Assembly: GCA_022813675.1 (NCBI GenBank) | Contig: CP063375.1 | Span: 1,128,001 to 1,192,000 of the forward strand | Direction: 5' to 3' | Length of the DNA stretch: 64,000 nt | Origin: Deferribacteraceae bacterium V6Fe1 | GTDB lineage: Bacteria > Chrysiogenota > Deferribacteres > Deferribacterales > Deferrivibrionaceae | In this document: piece by piece, positions 37,623-46,237 of the stretch | How positions within the stretch are numbered: the first letter of the stretch is position 1 | Layout of the letters: each line of letters begins with the position of its first letter | The notes under the pieces: generated by a model | What the model saw: the letters and a program-made list of their open reading frames with translations, nothing else | Databases searched by the model: none | Told to the model about the DNA's origin: nothing | Translations under genes and position numbers: made by a program

Positions 37623-38800
37623 TGAACATTCATGAGCATCAGGCAAAAGAGATTTTCCGTAAGTATGGAGTCCCGACTCCAAAAGGTTTTGTCGCATTCA
37701 AACCAGAAAATGCTGTTAAGGCTGCTCAACAATTAGGTGGAGACTTAGATGTTTGGGTAGTAAAAGCTCAGATTCATGCCGGAGGCAGGGGGAAAGCCGG
37801 CGGTGTCAAACTTGCAAGATCTACCGAAGAGGTTGGGATGTTTGCAAAGGAGCTTTTAGGTAAAACACTGGTTACACATCAAACAGGTCCTGAAGGTAAA
37901 ACAGTGCACAGAATCTATATTGAAGAGGGTGCTGAGATTGAAAAAGAGTTTTATCTTGGGATGGTGTTAGATAGAGCTTCTGAAAAGCCCGTTATGATGG
38001 CTTCCACTGAAGGTGGTATGGAAATAGAAGATGTAGCTGCAAAAACCCCTGAAAAGATCATTAAAGTTGAGATAGATCCTGCAATCGGCTTTCAGGGATT
38101 TCATGGTAGAAAACTTGCATTTGGCCTTGGTCTTCCAAAAGATCAGGTTAATAAATTTATAAGTTTTGCACAGGCACTTTATCACGTATATATGGACTAC
38201 GATGCAAACCTTATCGAAATAAACCCGTTAATTCGCACAAAAGATAAGAGATTTGTAGCGCTTGACGCTAAAATGGGATTTGATGACAACGCACTGTACA
38301 GACAACCGGAAATTCTTGCAATGAGAGACTTGACTGAAGAAGAGCCTACAGAAATAGAGGCCGGAAAGTACGGTTTAAGTTATATTAAGCTTGATGGAAA
38401 TGTGGGTTGTATGGTTAATGGTGCTGGACTTGCAATGGCAACTATGGATATTATAAAGCACGAAGGTGGTCAACCGGCAAACTTCTTGGATGTTGGTGGC
38501 GGAGCAAGTGCCGAAACCGTTGCAAAGGGTTTTGAGATAATTTTGAGAGATCCAAACGTGAAGGCAATTTTTGTAAATATCTTTGGTGGAATAGTAAGAT
38601 GCGATAGGGTAGCAAACGGTATTCTTGAAGCAACCAAACTTACAAAAGTTGATGTGCCTGTAGTTGTAAGACTTGATGGTACAAATGCAGAAGAAGCTGC
38701 TGAAATCCTTAAAAATTCAGGAATTGAAAATATTATATCAGCCAATGATCTTAAAGATGGCGCTAAAAAAGTTGTTAGCGCAGCTAAAGGGGGTAAATAA
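37622..38800 (+). CDS. sucC: Succinyl-CoA synthetase beta subunit
   Basis: ATP-grasp subunit of succinyl-CoA synthetase (succinyl-CoA + NDP + Pi to succinate + NTP, reversible). 392 aa. The N-terminus [22 protein letters not shown] is near-universal; [16 protein letters not shown] and the C-terminal CoA-ligase part [17 protein letters not shown] with [10 protein letters not shown] follow. GGAAGGTGAG serves as ribosome binding site and is complementary to an upstream segment. The stop overlaps the sucD ATG by 1 nt. Confidence 0.97.
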   Translation: MNIHEHQAKEIFRKYGVPTPKGFVAFKPENAVKAAQQLGGDLDVWVVKAQIHAGGRGKAGGVKLARSTEEVGMFAKELLGKTLVTHQTGPEGKTVHRIYIEEGAEIEKEFYLGMVLDRASEKPVMMASTEGGMEIEDVAAKTPEKIIKVEIDPAIGFQGFHGRKLAFGLGLPKDQVNKFISFAQALYHVYMDYDANLIEINPLIRTKDKRFVALDAKMGFDDNALYRQPEILAMRDLTEEEPTEIEAGKYGLSYIKLDGNVGCMVNGAGLAMATMDIIKHEGGQPANFLDVGGGASAETVAKGFEIILRDPNVKAIFVNIFGGIVRCDRVANGILEATKLTKVDVPVVVRLDGTNAEEAAEILKNSGIENIISANDLKDGAKKVVSAAKGGK

Positions 38801-39669
38801 TGAGCATTCTTGTTAATAAAGATACAAAAGTAATAGTTCAAGGTTTTACAGGGAAAGAAGGCACTTTTCATGCCGAGCAGTGCATGGAATACGGCACTAA
38901 AATAGTTGGCGGTGTTACTCCAGGTAAAGGTGGGCAGACTCATCTTGGTAAGCCTGTATTTAATACTGTAGTTGAGGCTGTTCAGGCCACAGGTGCAACA
39001 GTTAGTTTGATATTTGTTCCACCTGCATTTGTTGCTGATGCTGTCATGGAAGCTGCCGATGCCGGTATCGAGCTTGCTGTTACAATTACTGAGGGCACAC
39101 CGGTAAAAGATATGATGTTTGCCAAAGACTATGCAGTTAAAAAAGGTATGAAGATGATTGGACCTAACTGCCCGGGGATTATTACTTCTGAAGAGTGCAA
39201 AATTGGTATTATGCCCGGCTTTATCTTTAAGAAAGGACCTGTTGGACTAATTTCCAAGTCAGGTACTTTGACTTATGAAGCGAGTAACCAGGTAGTTAAA
39301 GCAGGTTATGGTGTGACTACAGCCGTTGGAATCGGTGGTGACCCGATTATCGGATTAAGTTATAAAGATCTGCTTCCTATGTTTGAAGAAGACCCTGAAA
39401 CCAAAGCTATAGTTATGATTGGTGAAATCGGCGGTACTTTGGAAATAGAAGCAGCTGAATTTATTAAGCAAAACATAAAGAAACCGGTAGTAGCATTTAT
39501 AGCCGGACAAACTGCACCAAAAGGTAAGAGAATGGGGCATGCCGGTGCTATTATTTCAGGTGGTAAAGGGACTGCCAAAGAAAAAATGGATGCTTTGGCA
39601 GCGGCTGGTGTTCATGTTGTTGTGAGTCCGGCAGATATTGGTGAAACAGTTGCTAAAATTCTTAAATAA
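38800..39669 (+). CDS. sucD: Succinyl-CoA synthetase alpha subunit
   Basis: CoA-binding and phosphohistidine-carrying subunit. 289 aa. [14 protein letters not shown] at the N-terminus binds CoA; the GPNCPGI motif follows. The active-site phospho-His is in [16 protein letters not shown]. It is translationally coupled to sucC and followed by the kor genes after 14 nt, so succinyl-CoA formation and its use by KOR are made from one transcript. Confidence 0.97.
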   Translation: MSILVNKDTKVIVQGFTGKEGTFHAEQCMEYGTKIVGGVTPGKGGQTHLGKPVFNTVVEAVQATGATVSLIFVPPAFVADAVMEAADAGIELAVTITEGTPVKDMMFAKDYAVKKGMKMIGPNCPGIITSEECKIGIMPGFIFKKGPVGLISKSGTLTYEASNQVVKAGYGVTTAVGIGGDPIIGLSYKDLLPMFEEDPETKAIVMIGEIGGTLEIEAAEFIKQNIKKPVVAFIAGQTAPKGKRMGHAGAIISGGKGTAKEKMDALAAAGVHVVVSPADIGETVAKILK

Positions 39670-39683
39670 TTAAGGAGTAGTAG

Positions 39684-39887
39684 ATGGCTAAAGCAGAGAA
39701 AATAGAAATTAATAAAAAATGGTGCAAAGGTTGCGAGATTTGTGTTGAGCTTTGCCCTACAAATGCAATTGAAATGGTTGACTTTAAGGTTGCCGTAAAG
39801 GACTTGGAAAAGTGTATTGCATGTATGCAGTGTGAGCTGAGATGTCCTGACTTTGCAATTGTAGTCTATAAGAAAGAGAAAGAGTAA
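39684..39887 (+). CDS. korD: 2-oxoglutarate:ferredoxin oxidoreductase delta (ferredoxin) subunit
   Basis: 67-aa 2[4Fe-4S] ferredoxin-like subunit with CKGCEICVELCP and CIACMQCELRCP, two complete cluster motifs. It passes electrons between the KOR catalytic subunits and external ferredoxin. GGAG precedes the ATG. It is first of the four-gene kor set directly after sucD. Confidence 0.92.
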   Translation: MAKAEKIEINKKWCKGCEICVELCPTNAIEMVDFKVAVKDLEKCIACMQCELRCPDFAIVVYKKEKE

Positions 39888-39903
39888 ATTAAGGGGGATA
39901 CAC

Positions 39904-41040
39904 GTGGCTAAAAAAGTAGAATTTATGATGGGTAACTATGCAGTCGCTGAGGGTGCTCTGTATGCCGGCTGCAAGTTTTTCGGAGGATACCCTATTACAC
40001 CTTCAACAGAAATAGCAGAAAGAATGGCTGAAAGGTTACCTCAGGTTGGTGGAAGGTTTATACAGATGGAAGATGAAATTGCAGCTATGGCTTCAGTAAT
40101 CGGAGCTTCAATTGCTGGTGCAAAAGCTTTGACTGCAACAAGTGGCCCTGGATTTTCACTTAAGCAGGAAAATATTGGCTATGCAATGCTTTGCGAAATT
40201 CCATGTGTAATAGTTGACGTAATGAGAGGTGGCCCGTCAACAGGTATGCCAACAGGGCCAAGTCAATCTGATATCATGCAGGCAAAATGGGGTACTCATG
40301 GTGACCATCCTGTAATTGCAGTAACTCCTGCATCTGTACAAGAGCAGTTTGATGAAACTGTCAGAGCATTTAATCTTGCAGAAAAATATAGATGCCCGGT
40401 TTTTATACTGACTGACTCAATTATAGGTCAAATGATGGAGCAACTGGTTATTCCTGAGCCAGGCGAGCTTGAGGTTATTGAGAGACCAATGCCTGATTGT
40501 AAACCTGAAGAATATTTACCATTTGACATGGATAAAGATTTTGTGCCATTAGCACCTTTTGGCTCCGGATATAGATATCATATTACAGGTCTTCACCATG
40601 CATCTGATGGCTTTCCAACAAATGATCCGGTACTTCACACTAAAAACACTGTAAGACTTATAGAAAGACTTAACAAAAATTATGATGACATAGTAAAAGT
40701 TGAAGAGTTTATGACTGATGATGCAGAGGTGCTTGTGTTTGCAATTGGTGTTACCGCAAGGTCAGCGAAACATGCTGTAGTTGAGGCAAGAAATCAAGGC
40801 ATTAAAGCTGGTCTTGTTAGACCGTTGACAATATGGCCTTTCCCTGAAAAGCATCTTGAGAAGTTATTATCCAAGAATACAGTAAAAGGTATAGTTGTTC
40901 CTGAAATGAACTTAGGTCAAATGACTTTTGAAGTTCAAAGAGTAGCAAAAGGTCGCTGTGGGGTAGAAGGGCTTTATAGCTTAATGCTTGATCCTATTCT
41001 TCCTGGGGAAATCCTCGAAAAAATCAGGAGGTTTGTATAA
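39904..41040 (+). CDS. korA: 2-oxoglutarate:ferredoxin oxidoreductase alpha subunit
   Basis: 378 aa with a GTG start after AAGGGGG. It carries the pyrimidine-binding/transketolase-like part (GALYAGCKFFGGYPITPSTEIAERMA), TATSGPGFSLKQENIGYAMLCEIPCVIVDVMRGGPSTGMPT, and the C-terminal domain II region (VEARNQGIKAGLVRPLTIWPFP). KOR converts 2-oxoglutarate + CoA + 2 Fd(ox) to succinyl-CoA + CO2 and can run in reverse, which allows a reductive TCA route. Its position between sucCD and sdh supports 2-oxoglutarate over other 2-oxoacids. Confidence 0.92.
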   Translation: MAKKVEFMMGNYAVAEGALYAGCKFFGGYPITPSTEIAERMAERLPQVGGRFIQMEDEIAAMASVIGASIAGAKALTATSGPGFSLKQENIGYAMLCEIPCVIVDVMRGGPSTGMPTGPSQSDIMQAKWGTHGDHPVIAVTPASVQEQFDETVRAFNLAEKYRCPVFILTDSIIGQMMEQLVIPEPGELEVIERPMPDCKPEEYLPFDMDKDFVPLAPFGSGYRYHITGLHHASDGFPTNDPVLHTKNTVRLIERLNKNYDDIVKVEEFMTDDAEVLVFAIGVTARSAKHAVVEARNQGIKAGLVRPLTIWPFPEKHLEKLLSKNTVKGIVVPEMNLGQMTFEVQRVAKGRCGVEGLYSLMLDPILPGEILEKIRRFV

Positions 41041-41850
41041 ATGGCTTACGATTATGCTAAATATTTAAGAAAAGGGAAACTGCCACATATATGGTGTGCA
41101 GGCTGTACATATGGTATAGTATTGAAATCTCTTATTAGAGCAATAGATTCATTGCAGTGGGATAAAAATGATGTGGCTATAGTTTCAGGGATTGGTTGTG
41201 CAAGCCGTTTACCTGGCTACGTTGACTTTAATACACTGCATACTACTCATGGTAGATCAATTGCTTTTGCTACCGGCGTAAAATTGGCAAACCCAAACTT
41301 AAAAGTTTTGGCTATGGGTGGCGACGGTGATATGACAGCTATTGGTGGCAACCACTTTATCCATGCCTGTAGAAGAAACATCGATATGACCGTATTTGTA
41401 TTTAATAACAATATTTACGGTATGACCGGTGCCCAGTATTCCCCTACAACCCCAAAAGGTGCTTGGGCTACAACTTCACCATATGGTATGTCAGAGAATA
41501 ATTTTACAATCACTGATCTTGCAATTGGTGCAGGAGCAACATTTGTTGCAAGGACTACGGCATATCATGTTGCACATTGTGAAAAAACAATGAAGGAAGC
41601 ATTTCAACATAAAGGGCTGAGTGTGGTTGAGATTATCAATGCATGCCCAACCGGTTTTGGTAGAAAGAATAAGTTTAAGACTCCTACATCAATGCTTTTA
41701 TGGATGAAAGACAGTGCTGTTAATGTTGAAAAAGCTAAAAATATGTCTCAAGAAGAGCTGGCTGGTAAGTTTACTATCGGTGTTCTTCACAAGATAGAGA
41801 AGCCGGAATACATTGAAACATATGATGCAACTGTTGGATTAAAAAAATAG
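41041..41850 (+). CDS. korB: 2-oxoglutarate:ferredoxin oxidoreductase beta subunit
   Basis: Thiamine-diphosphate subunit, 269 aa, starting directly after the korA stop with AGGAGG just upstream. The N-terminal CAGCTYGIVLKSL matches the family CxGC motif. The Mg/thiamine motif is GGDGDMTAIGGNHFIHACRRN, continuing to NNNIYGMTGAQ. Unlike the IorA-like protein in this window, all cofactor motifs are intact. Confidence 0.93.
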   Translation: MAYDYAKYLRKGKLPHIWCAGCTYGIVLKSLIRAIDSLQWDKNDVAIVSGIGCASRLPGYVDFNTLHTTHGRSIAFATGVKLANPNLKVLAMGGDGDMTAIGGNHFIHACRRNIDMTVFVFNNNIYGMTGAQYSPTTPKGAWATTSPYGMSENNFTITDLAIGAGATFVARTTAYHVAHCEKTMKEAFQHKGLSVVEIINACPTGFGRKNKFKTPTSMLLWMKDSAVNVEKAKNMSQEELAGKFTIGVLHKIEKPEYIETYDATVGLKK

Positions 41851-41859
41851 GAGTATAAG

Positions 41860-42396
41860 ATGGCAAGAGTTGATATAAGATTAGGTGGTTCAGGTGGTCA
41901 AGGTACAATTACTGCGGCAGCAATATTAGGTTATGCTGCTGTATATGCGGGAAAGAAGGCCGTGCAAACAAAATCATACGGACCTGAGGCAAGAGGTGGT
42001 GCTGCCAGAGGGGAAGTGGTTATTAGTGACGAAGAGATTAATTATGTTAAAGTATTGAAATCTGACGTTCTTGTTGCTCTTACTCAAGAGGCATGTGATA
42101 AATTTATCGCCGATGCCAAGGAGGGGAGTGTTGTTATAGTTGATAGTATGCTTGTTAAAGATCTTCCAAAGGGTAACTTTAAAGTATATGCACTGCCAAT
42201 CATAAAGACAGCAGCTGAGGATATCGGTAAGTCTATGGTAGCTAACATTGTAACGTTAGGAGTTGTAAATCAAATTACTAACCTGCTTGATGTGGAGAAA
42301 CTTGAAAAAGGTGTATTGAGTAAAGTGCCAAAAGGGACTGAAGAGCTTAATAAAAAGGCCCTTTATGCAGGTATGGAGCTTGCAAAGAATTTGTGA
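41860..42396 (+). CDS. korC: 2-oxoglutarate:ferredoxin oxidoreductase gamma subunit
   Basis: 178 aa with the gamma-domain signature RLGGSGGQGTITAAAILGYAA, then KSYGPEARGGAARGEVVIS. This domain contacts CoA in the family. GGAG precedes the ATG. It ends the sucCD-korDABC operon, closed by a palindromic terminator. Confidence 0.93.
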   Translation: MARVDIRLGGSGGQGTITAAAILGYAAVYAGKKAVQTKSYGPEARGGAARGEVVISDEEINYVKVLKSDVLVALTQEACDKFIADAKEGSVVIVDSMLVKDLPKGNFKVYALPIIKTAAEDIGKSMVANIVTLGVVNQITNLLDVEKLEKGVLSKVPKGTEELNKKALYAGMELAKNL

Positions 42397-42403
42397 TAAA
42401 TTT

Positions 42404-42433
42404 AAAAAGTCCGCTTTAAGCGGACTTTTTATT
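42404..42433 (+). terminator. Terminator after korC
   Basis: AAAAAGTCCGCT-TTA-AGCGGACTTTTT is a near-perfect symmetrical hairpin that ends in a T run. Confidence 0.88.
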
Positions 42434-42446
42434 ATTGAGGGAAATA

Positions 42447-42749
42447 ATGGATAATATAAAAGAAACAAAGGAATTTAAAAAGTGTGTATTTCAGTGTGCC
42501 AGGCGAGCGATGCTTGAAAATGAGTATTTTCTTAAAGATTTTTTAGATAGCTTTGTAGTTAATAACTATTCTGTAGATGATTTAGAAAGATTTAATATAT
42601 TTTTGAAAGATATATATGATAATGACCTGTTTGACATAATCATGGGGAATAAAACAGCAGAAGATTATAAAGACCAATATGAGTATAAATTTTTAAAAGA
42701 TATAGAAGTGTTTGCCAAAACGGTAAGAGATAAAGTTAAATCAAAATAA
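42447..42749 (+). CDS. sdhE: SdhE-like succinate dehydrogenase flavinylation factor
   Basis: 100 aa from the ATG at 42447 (GAGGG upstream; the TTG at 42435 overlaps that site). The helical core ARRAMLENEYFLKDFLDSFV, followed by LERFNIFLKDIYDNDLFDIIMGNKT, aligns with SdhE/YgfY (CRRGMxE..., DDPDLFNWLMNHGKP). SdhE helps attach FAD covalently to SdhA. The RGxxE motif reads RAMLE (residues 20-24), with Gly changed to Ala. Its position next to sdhB, converging on the sdh operon, supports the call. The family assignment is by eye and moderately sure. Confidence 0.7.
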   Translation: MDNIKETKEFKKCVFQCARRAMLENEYFLKDFLDSFVVNNYSVDDLERFNIFLKDIYDNDLFDIIMGNKTAEDYKDQYEYKFLKDIEVFAKTVRDKVKSK

Positions 42750-42780
42750 AAAGTACAAATAAGATATATAAGTTAACAAA

Positions 42781-42806
42781 AAACCCGCCTTTCGGCGGGC
42801 TTTTTT
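42781..42806. terminator. Bidirectional terminator (sdhE-like / sdhB)
   Basis: CCCGCC-TTTC-GGCGGG with an A run on one side and a T run on the other, between convergent genes. Confidence 0.9.
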
Positions 42807-42807
42807 G

Positions 42808-43518
42808 TTAATATTTCCTTTCAAGAAGCATCTGGCGAATACCAACAATAGCTTTTGTTGGATTAAGCTCTTTAGGGCAAGCCTCCACACAGTTGTATAT
42901 AGTGTGACAACGCCATACGCCGTTTTTATCATTTAGTATTGGTAATCTTTCTTCAGCACCTTCATCCCTTGAGTCGATTAAATATCTGTAAGCTCTTAAG
43001 AATGCGTTAGGCCCTAAATATTTTTTATCAGCCCAGTAAGAAGGGCAAGATGATGAGCAGCATCCGCAAAGGATACATTCATAGAGACCATCTAATTTCT
43101 TCCTGTCTTCAGGAGACTGATAATACTCTTTGTCCGGAGCAGGTGATTTTCTTATAAGGTAAGGTTTAACTGTAATAAACTTCTCAAAGAAATCATCTAC
43201 GTCAGTCACCAAGTCCCTCATTACAGGCATACCAGGTAAAGGTTGAATTACAAGATGATCAGAGCCTAAATCTTCAATTTTTGTCATACATGATAGCATA
43301 TTTACACCGTTGACATTAATACCGTCAGAGCCGCAAACACCTTCACGGCAAGAGCGTCTGAACGCAAGGGTGGTATCTTGCTCCCACTTAATTTGATTTA
43401 AACCTTCAAGCATAAGCATACCAGGTCTTCTGATTTCAACCTTATAAGACTGGTAGTATGGTTCTTTATCCTTTTCAGGGTCGTATCTAAAAATTTCAAA
43501 AGTTACAAATTTACTCAT
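42808..43518 (-). CDS. sdhB: Succinate dehydrogenase/fumarate reductase iron-sulfur subunit
   Basis: Electron-transfer subunit of complex II, 236 aa. The [2Fe-2S] site has Cys57, Cys62, Asp65 and Cys77 (CREGVCGSDG...LSC; the Asp is also found in E. coli SdhB). The [4Fe-4S]/[3Fe-4S] sites are CILCGCCSSSCP and CHTIYNCVEACP. It is the last gene of sdhCDAB, 12 nt after sdhA. Confidence 0.96.
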   Translation of the reverse strand: MSKFVTFEIFRYDPEKDKEPYYQSYKVEIRRPGMLMLEGLNQIKWEQDTTLAFRRSCREGVCGSDGINVNGVNMLSCMTKIEDLGSDHLVIQPLPGMPVMRDLVTDVDDFFEKFITVKPYLIRKSPAPDKEYYQSPEDRKKLDGLYECILCGCCSSSCPSYWADKKYLGPNAFLRAYRYLIDSRDEGAEERLPILNDKNGVWRCHTIYNCVEACPKELNPTKAIVGIRQMLLERKY

Positions 43519-43530
43519 TTTGCCCTCCTC

Positions 43531-45300
43531 TTAATATACCCTTGGCTTTGGTGGGAAAGTTTCAACAGTAAGTGGTTTCATTCTAACCGGCCTGTAACCA
43601 ACAATCACATTTCCTTCTTTATCAAGTGTTACTTCGCTGTGTTTATGGAAGTTTACATCATCCCTTTCCTGATAATCTTCCCTTGCGTGACCACCTCTTG
43701 ATTCTTTCCTAAGAAGAGCCGATTCGGTTAAAGCTCTTGCGTTAATAATCATGTTGTTTAATTCAAGGGCTTCAATGAGCTCTAAGTTATAGATGTTAGA
43801 TTTATCGTTAACTCTAAAGTTTTCCATTTTTTTAGCCAATTCTGCCAAATCGGCTTTTGCCTGAGTCATAGTTTCTTCTGTCCTGAAAACTCCAACGTTC
43901 TTTTCCATGGTTTCAGTAAGTTCAGTATAAACAGGTCCAAATGTATATTCACCATTAGAATTTAAGAATTTTTGTAATAATTCAATACCTTCTTTCCCAG
44001 CATCTTCAGCTAGTGGAACGAATCCGTTTTCTTTTGCATATTTAGCAGCTTCCTCACCGGCAGTCCTACCAAATACTACAAGGTCAAGAAGGGAGTTAGT
44101 ACCAAGTCTGTTAGCACCATGGACAGAAGCAGATGCTACTTCACCGGCGGCAAAGAATCCAGGCACTGTCTCTTCTGGATTTTCACCAAAAGCCTTGATT
44201 ACATGAGTTTTATAGTTAGTAGGTATACCACCATTTTGATAATGGGCTGTAGGCATTACTGGAATTGGTTCTTTTGTACAATCAACACCGGCAAAAACTA
44301 GTGCAAGCTCATGAATACCCGGCAACTTTTCCATAATTGCATCAGCGCCGATATGATCAATCTTTAAGAGTACGTGATCTTTTTTAGGACCAACACCACG
44401 TCCAGCCAAAACTTCTTTTACCATTGAACGAGAAACAATATCTCTTGGTGCGAGGTCTTTAATAGTTGGAGCGTATTTCTCCATAAATCTTTCGCCGTTA
44501 GCGTTAAGAAGGATACCACCTTCACCTCTAACACCTTCAGTAATAAGGTTACCTGCAAGATAGATTCCTGTCGGGTGGAATTGAATGAATTCAGGGTCAG
44601 ACCAAGAGAACCCTTTTCTCATAGCAAGTGTAAGTCCATCACCAGTATTTATGTGTGCATTAGAAGTAGTTTTATAAAATCTTGAACATCCGCCGGTAGC
44701 AAACACAACTGCCTTAGCATGGAAAAGGTGAAATCCGCCATTTTGGATATCCCAGCATAATACACCATTTACCGCACCGTCGTTTACAAGAAGCTCCAAT
44801 GCATAAAACTCACTGAAAAATTGAGTTTTCTGAGCTACAGCCTTTTCATAAAGAGTTTGAAGCATTACGTGGCCAGTTCTATCAGCTGCGTAGCAGGCTC
44901 TTTTTACTGGCCTTTTGCCAAATTCCGCAGTGTGACCGCCAAAAGGCCTTTGTGCAATTTTCCCTTCCGGAGTTCTGCTGAAAGGTACACCTATGTGCTC
45001 AAGCTCGATTATATATTGTGGTGCAAGTTTAGTCATGTATTCACAAGAATCCTGATCAGCAAGATAGTCACTACCTTTTACGGTATCATACATGTGCCAG
45101 TGCCAGTGATCCTCTTCTAAGTTACCAAGTGCAGCTGAAATACCACCTTGGGCGGAAATAGTATGACTACGTGTAGGATATACTTCTGAAATTACGGCAG
45201 TACTGCAATATTGAGATGCTACCTGAGCTGCATTAAGACCAGCTCCACCAGCACCAAGGACGACAACATCAAATTTATGATACTCTACTTTTACAGACAT
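43531..45300 (-). CDS. sdhA: Succinate dehydrogenase flavoprotein subunit
   Basis: Catalytic FAD subunit of complex II (succinate to fumarate, or the reverse), 589 aa. The Rossmann loop is [13 protein letters not shown]. The FAD-linking His46 sits in [10 protein letters not shown], so covalent flavin is expected. The active site shows FHPTGIY and the [22 protein letters not shown] region. AGAGG-type ribosome binding site. It closely resembles proteobacterial SdhA rather than epsilonproteobacterial FrdA. Confidence 0.96.
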   Translation of the reverse strand: MSVKVEYHKFDVVVLGAGGAGLNAAQVASQYCSTAVISEVYPTRSHTISAQGGISAALGNLEEDHWHWHMYDTVKGSDYLADQDSCEYMTKLAPQYIIELEHIGVPFSRTPEGKIAQRPFGGHTAEFGKRPVKRACYAADRTGHVMLQTLYEKAVAQKTQFFSEFYALELLVNDGAVNGVLCWDIQNGGFHLFHAKAVVFATGGCSRFYKTTSNAHINTGDGLTLAMRKGFSWSDPEFIQFHPTGIYLAGNLITEGVRGEGGILLNANGERFMEKYAPTIKDLAPRDIVSRSMVKEVLAGRGVGPKKDHVLLKIDHIGADAIMEKLPGIHELALVFAGVDCTKEPIPVMPTAHYQNGGIPTNYKTHVIKAFGENPEETVPGFFAAGEVASASVHGANRLGTNSLLDLVVFGRTAGEEAAKYAKENGFVPLAEDAGKEGIELLQKFLNSNGEYTFGPVYTELTETMEKNVGVFRTEETMTQAKADLAELAKKMENFRVNDKSNIYNLELIEALELNNMIINARALTESALLRKESRGGHAREDYQERDDVNFHKHSEVTLDKEGNVIVGYRPVRMKPLTVETFPPKPRVY

Positions 45301-45321
45301 AACTTAACCTCTCTTTATTTT

Positions 45322-45639
45322 TTATAAACTTGAAACTACACTGAGAGCTAATACTGCAAGAGTAATTCCAACTATCCAGTATATTGCAAGAATGATAGCT
45401 CTCCAAGTTGTGCTTGCTACGTAATCGTCGGTAATCATTTTAAAGCCGTTAAGTGTATGGAATATACCGAAAGCAAAAAGAGGTCCCAAAACAATCTTCT
45501 TAAGTCCCCAATCGCCAGACTTAATCATTGAGAAGAAGTGGATAAAAATAACTAATATTAAAATAACACCGGACACTCTCTGAAGCAGCCATTCAAAAAC
45601 ACCGCTATCACTTGAACCGTTAAACTTAAATTGTCTCAT
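45322..45639 (-). CDS. sdhD: Succinate dehydrogenase membrane anchor subunit
   Basis: 105 aa with three transmembrane helices. The first begins VFEWLLQRVSGVILILVIFIHFF, and the second, GIFHTLNGFKMI, carries the candidate heme b ligand His. Together with SdhC it anchors the enzyme and forms the quinone site. 12 nt after sdhC. Confidence 0.88.
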   Translation of the reverse strand: MRQFKFNGSSDSGVFEWLLQRVSGVILILVIFIHFFSMIKSGDWGLKKIVLGPLFAFGIFHTLNGFKMITDDYVASTTWRAIILAIYWIVGITLAVLALSVVSSL

Positions 45640-45651
45640 GTGGTCCCTCCT

Positions 45652-46005
45652 CTAAGAAAAAATTGGAAAAGCGCCAATAATAAGCACTACAACGGTTAAG
45701 AAAAGAACAACCATAAATTGTTTGGAAAATACTTCCTTTTCTGAACCTGTGGCAAAATCGATCAACACAATCCTGAAGCCATTAAATGCATGGAAAGTAA
45801 AAGCTAAAAGAACAATTATTCTTGCAACAGGATTTGCCGTAAGAGAGGTAAACCACTCTGCAACCCCTGATTTCCCAAGTATGTGGAAAATCAAGTAAAG
45901 GCCTATGATTACTCCTGAGATTCTGTGAAGCAACCAGGCCACCATTCCTGTGTGTTTCCTGTAGGAAACTTTTTTTGGATAGGTGACTAAATCTTTTCTT
46001 GGCAT
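45652..46005 (-). CDS. sdhC: Succinate dehydrogenase cytochrome b subunit
   Basis: 117 aa, three transmembrane helices. GMVAWLLHRISGVIIGLYLIFHIL matches the SdhC quinone-site Ser/Arg region, and FHAFNGFRIVL holds the heme b His. It heads the sdhCDAB operon, with a 231-bp upstream region holding the shared palindrome and a second palindrome. Confidence 0.88.
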   Translation of the reverse strand: MPRKDLVTYPKKVSYRKHTGMVAWLLHRISGVIIGLYLIFHILGKSGVAEWFTSLTANPVARIIVLLAFTFHAFNGFRIVLIDFATGSEKEVFSKQFMVVLFLTVVVLIIGAFPIFS

Positions 46006-46043
46006 CTTACACCTCGACTAATTTTATTGAACAAACAAACAGC

Positions 46044-46056
46044 GTTAAAATTTAAC
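46044..46056. repeat. Short palindrome in the sdh leader
   Basis: GTTAAA-A-TTTAAC, similar to the longer ATGGTTAAA...TTTAACCAT upstream of icd. It could be an operator, but is short and AT-rich, so chance is possible. Confidence 0.35.
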
Positions 46057-46098
46057 TATTAAAGGGATATCATAAAATATTAGAACTGTCAATGATAT

Positions 46099-46113
46099 TG
46101 TATACAATATACA
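46099..46113. promoter_or_regulatory. TCA-box palindrome upstream of sdh
   Basis: TGTATACAATATACA, sharing 13-14 of 15 positions with the sites at acnB and icd. On the minus strand it lies just 5' of a TTGACA (46092-46087), whose -10 partner is poor, so the sdh start point is uncertain. Confidence 0.68.
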
Positions 46114-46173
46114 CGTGTTACAAATATTTACCTTGTTCAGCCTGTTATTTGCTGAAGAGTATAGTATTAGTAA

Positions 46174-46192
46174 ACCAAATACTGTATTTGGT
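46174..46192. promoter_or_regulatory. Second palindrome upstream of sdh
   Basis: ACCAAATAC-T-GTATTTGGT has perfect 9-bp arms, 60 bp upstream of the shared box. Eleven bases, TACTGTATTTG, recur right after the icd box (34123-34133). Confidence 0.55.
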
Positions 46193-46237
46193 GCGTATGG
46201 TATTTTTTATAAACAGTGTTTTACAATGAAGAGATAT

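Noticed and set aside
46087-46092. TTGACA upstream of sdhC as a firm promoter
   Set aside because: The best -10 at 17 nt is TATCCC, too weak to call, so the sdh transcription start is left open.
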